Below, one piece after another: positions 6,063 through 7,317 of a DNA stretch of 7,317 bases. Source of the stretch: Syntrophaceae bacterium (GTDB lineage: Bacteria > Desulfobacterota > Syntrophorhabdia > Syntrophorhabdales > WCHB1-27); assembly GCA_003165115.1 (NCBI GenBank), contig PLSJ01000173.1:1-7317 (forward strand). Direction: 5' to 3'. Under the pieces are notes generated by a model. The model had not been told where the DNA came from, ran no database searches, and worked only from the letters and a program-made list of their open reading frames with translations. The position numbers and the translations under genes were made by a program. Within the stretch, counting starts at the first letter, position 1. Every line of letters starts with the position of its first letter.

Positions 6063-6120
6063 ACATGCAGCCATGATACCATAGTGCAGTTCCTCAAACA
6101 AAGGAAAGGAGCGTGAAACG

Positions 6121-6411
6121 ATGAAGTTCACACCATTGCAGGACAGAATAATTATCAAGAGGCTGGAGGAGGAGGCAAAGACAAAAGGGGGGATCATTAT
6201 TCCCGACGCCGCCAAGGAAAAACCCCAGGAGGGCCGTGTGGTCGCCGTCGGGGCCGGCAGGATGACGGAGAAGGGACAGAGAGTGGCGCCCGAAGTAAAG
6301 GTGGGCGACAAGATCCTCTTCGGCAAGTACTCGGGAACGGATATTAAAATTGACGGCGAGGACCATCTGATCCTTAAGGAAGAGGATATTCTCGCGGTAA
6401 TCGAAGATTAA
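6121..6411 (+). CDS. groES: Co-chaperonin GroES (Hsp10)
   Basis: GroES is the heptameric lid of the GroEL chamber in the cytoplasm. The 96-residue length is standard. [14 protein letters not shown] opens the beta-barrel. The mobile loop that contacts GroEL is at about residues 17-32 and carries the conserved GGIIIPD (23-29), followed by [31 protein letters not shown] (60-76) and the closing [13 protein letters not shown] are typical. A strong ribosome-binding site, AAAGGAG, lies at 6105-6111. It is followed after 15 nt by groEL, the usual groESL operon. A short TTCCT/AGGAA hairpin (6090-6094 with 6102-6106) abuts the ribosome-binding site and might modulate initiation, which is speculative. 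Confidence 0.97.
   Translation: MKFTPLQDRIIIKRLEEEAKTKGGIIIPDAAKEKPQEGRVVAVGAGRMTEKGQRVAPEVKVGDKILFGKYSGTDIKIDGEDHLILKEEDILAVIED

Positions 6412-7317
<906 letters not shown>

Noticed and set aside
5874..6120. CIRCE operator for HrcA before groES
   Set aside because: No GCACTC/GAGTGC inverted repeat is present; only a partial AGTGC at 6083-6087 without a partner.

Overview
The window is ordinary bacterial chromosome, GC-rich and almost fully coding, with lower-GC intergenic gaps. The GroES, GroEL and PurE sequences and the gene mix suggest an anaerobic Desulfobacterota/Deltaproteobacteria-type organism, perhaps of the Syntrophorhabdus kind. That lineage call is inference from sequence feel only. 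There are no RNA genes, insertion sequences, CRISPR arrays or phage genes, and I do not see a new defence or mobile system.

Layout: (1) Positions 1-231 hold no convincing gene, only a stem-loop at 85-121 that may be a terminator. (2) A short minus-strand operon (707 to 232) encodes an FmdB-type zinc-ribbon protein with a repetitive charged tail, then a translationally coupled 51-residue basic protein. It has a very good sigma70-type promoter at 739-767. (3) A divergent plus-strand run (842-5873) carries purE, a P1-family (DmpA/NylC-like) self-cleaving peptidase, a Sir2 deacylase, a mannose-1-phosphate guanylyltransferase (manC) and a ComM/YifB AAA ATPase. The genes are 9-61 nt apart, all on the same strand, and probably cotranscribed. 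A GC-rich hairpin follows comM. (4) A 247-nt leader with promoter-like boxes and possible RNA structure precedes groES and groEL. groEL runs off the right edge after 297 codons.

The genes do not form one pathway. The central run combines purine synthesis (PurE), a peptidase of unknown substrate, protein deacylation (Sir2), GDP-mannose supply for surface glycans (ManC) and recombination during DNA uptake (ComM). The chaperonin pair is a separate unit. The points most worth a second look are the small coupled gene, the in-frame 12-bp repeat in the zinc-ribbon gene, the compact divergent promoter region, and the groE leader, where I find no CIRCE element.
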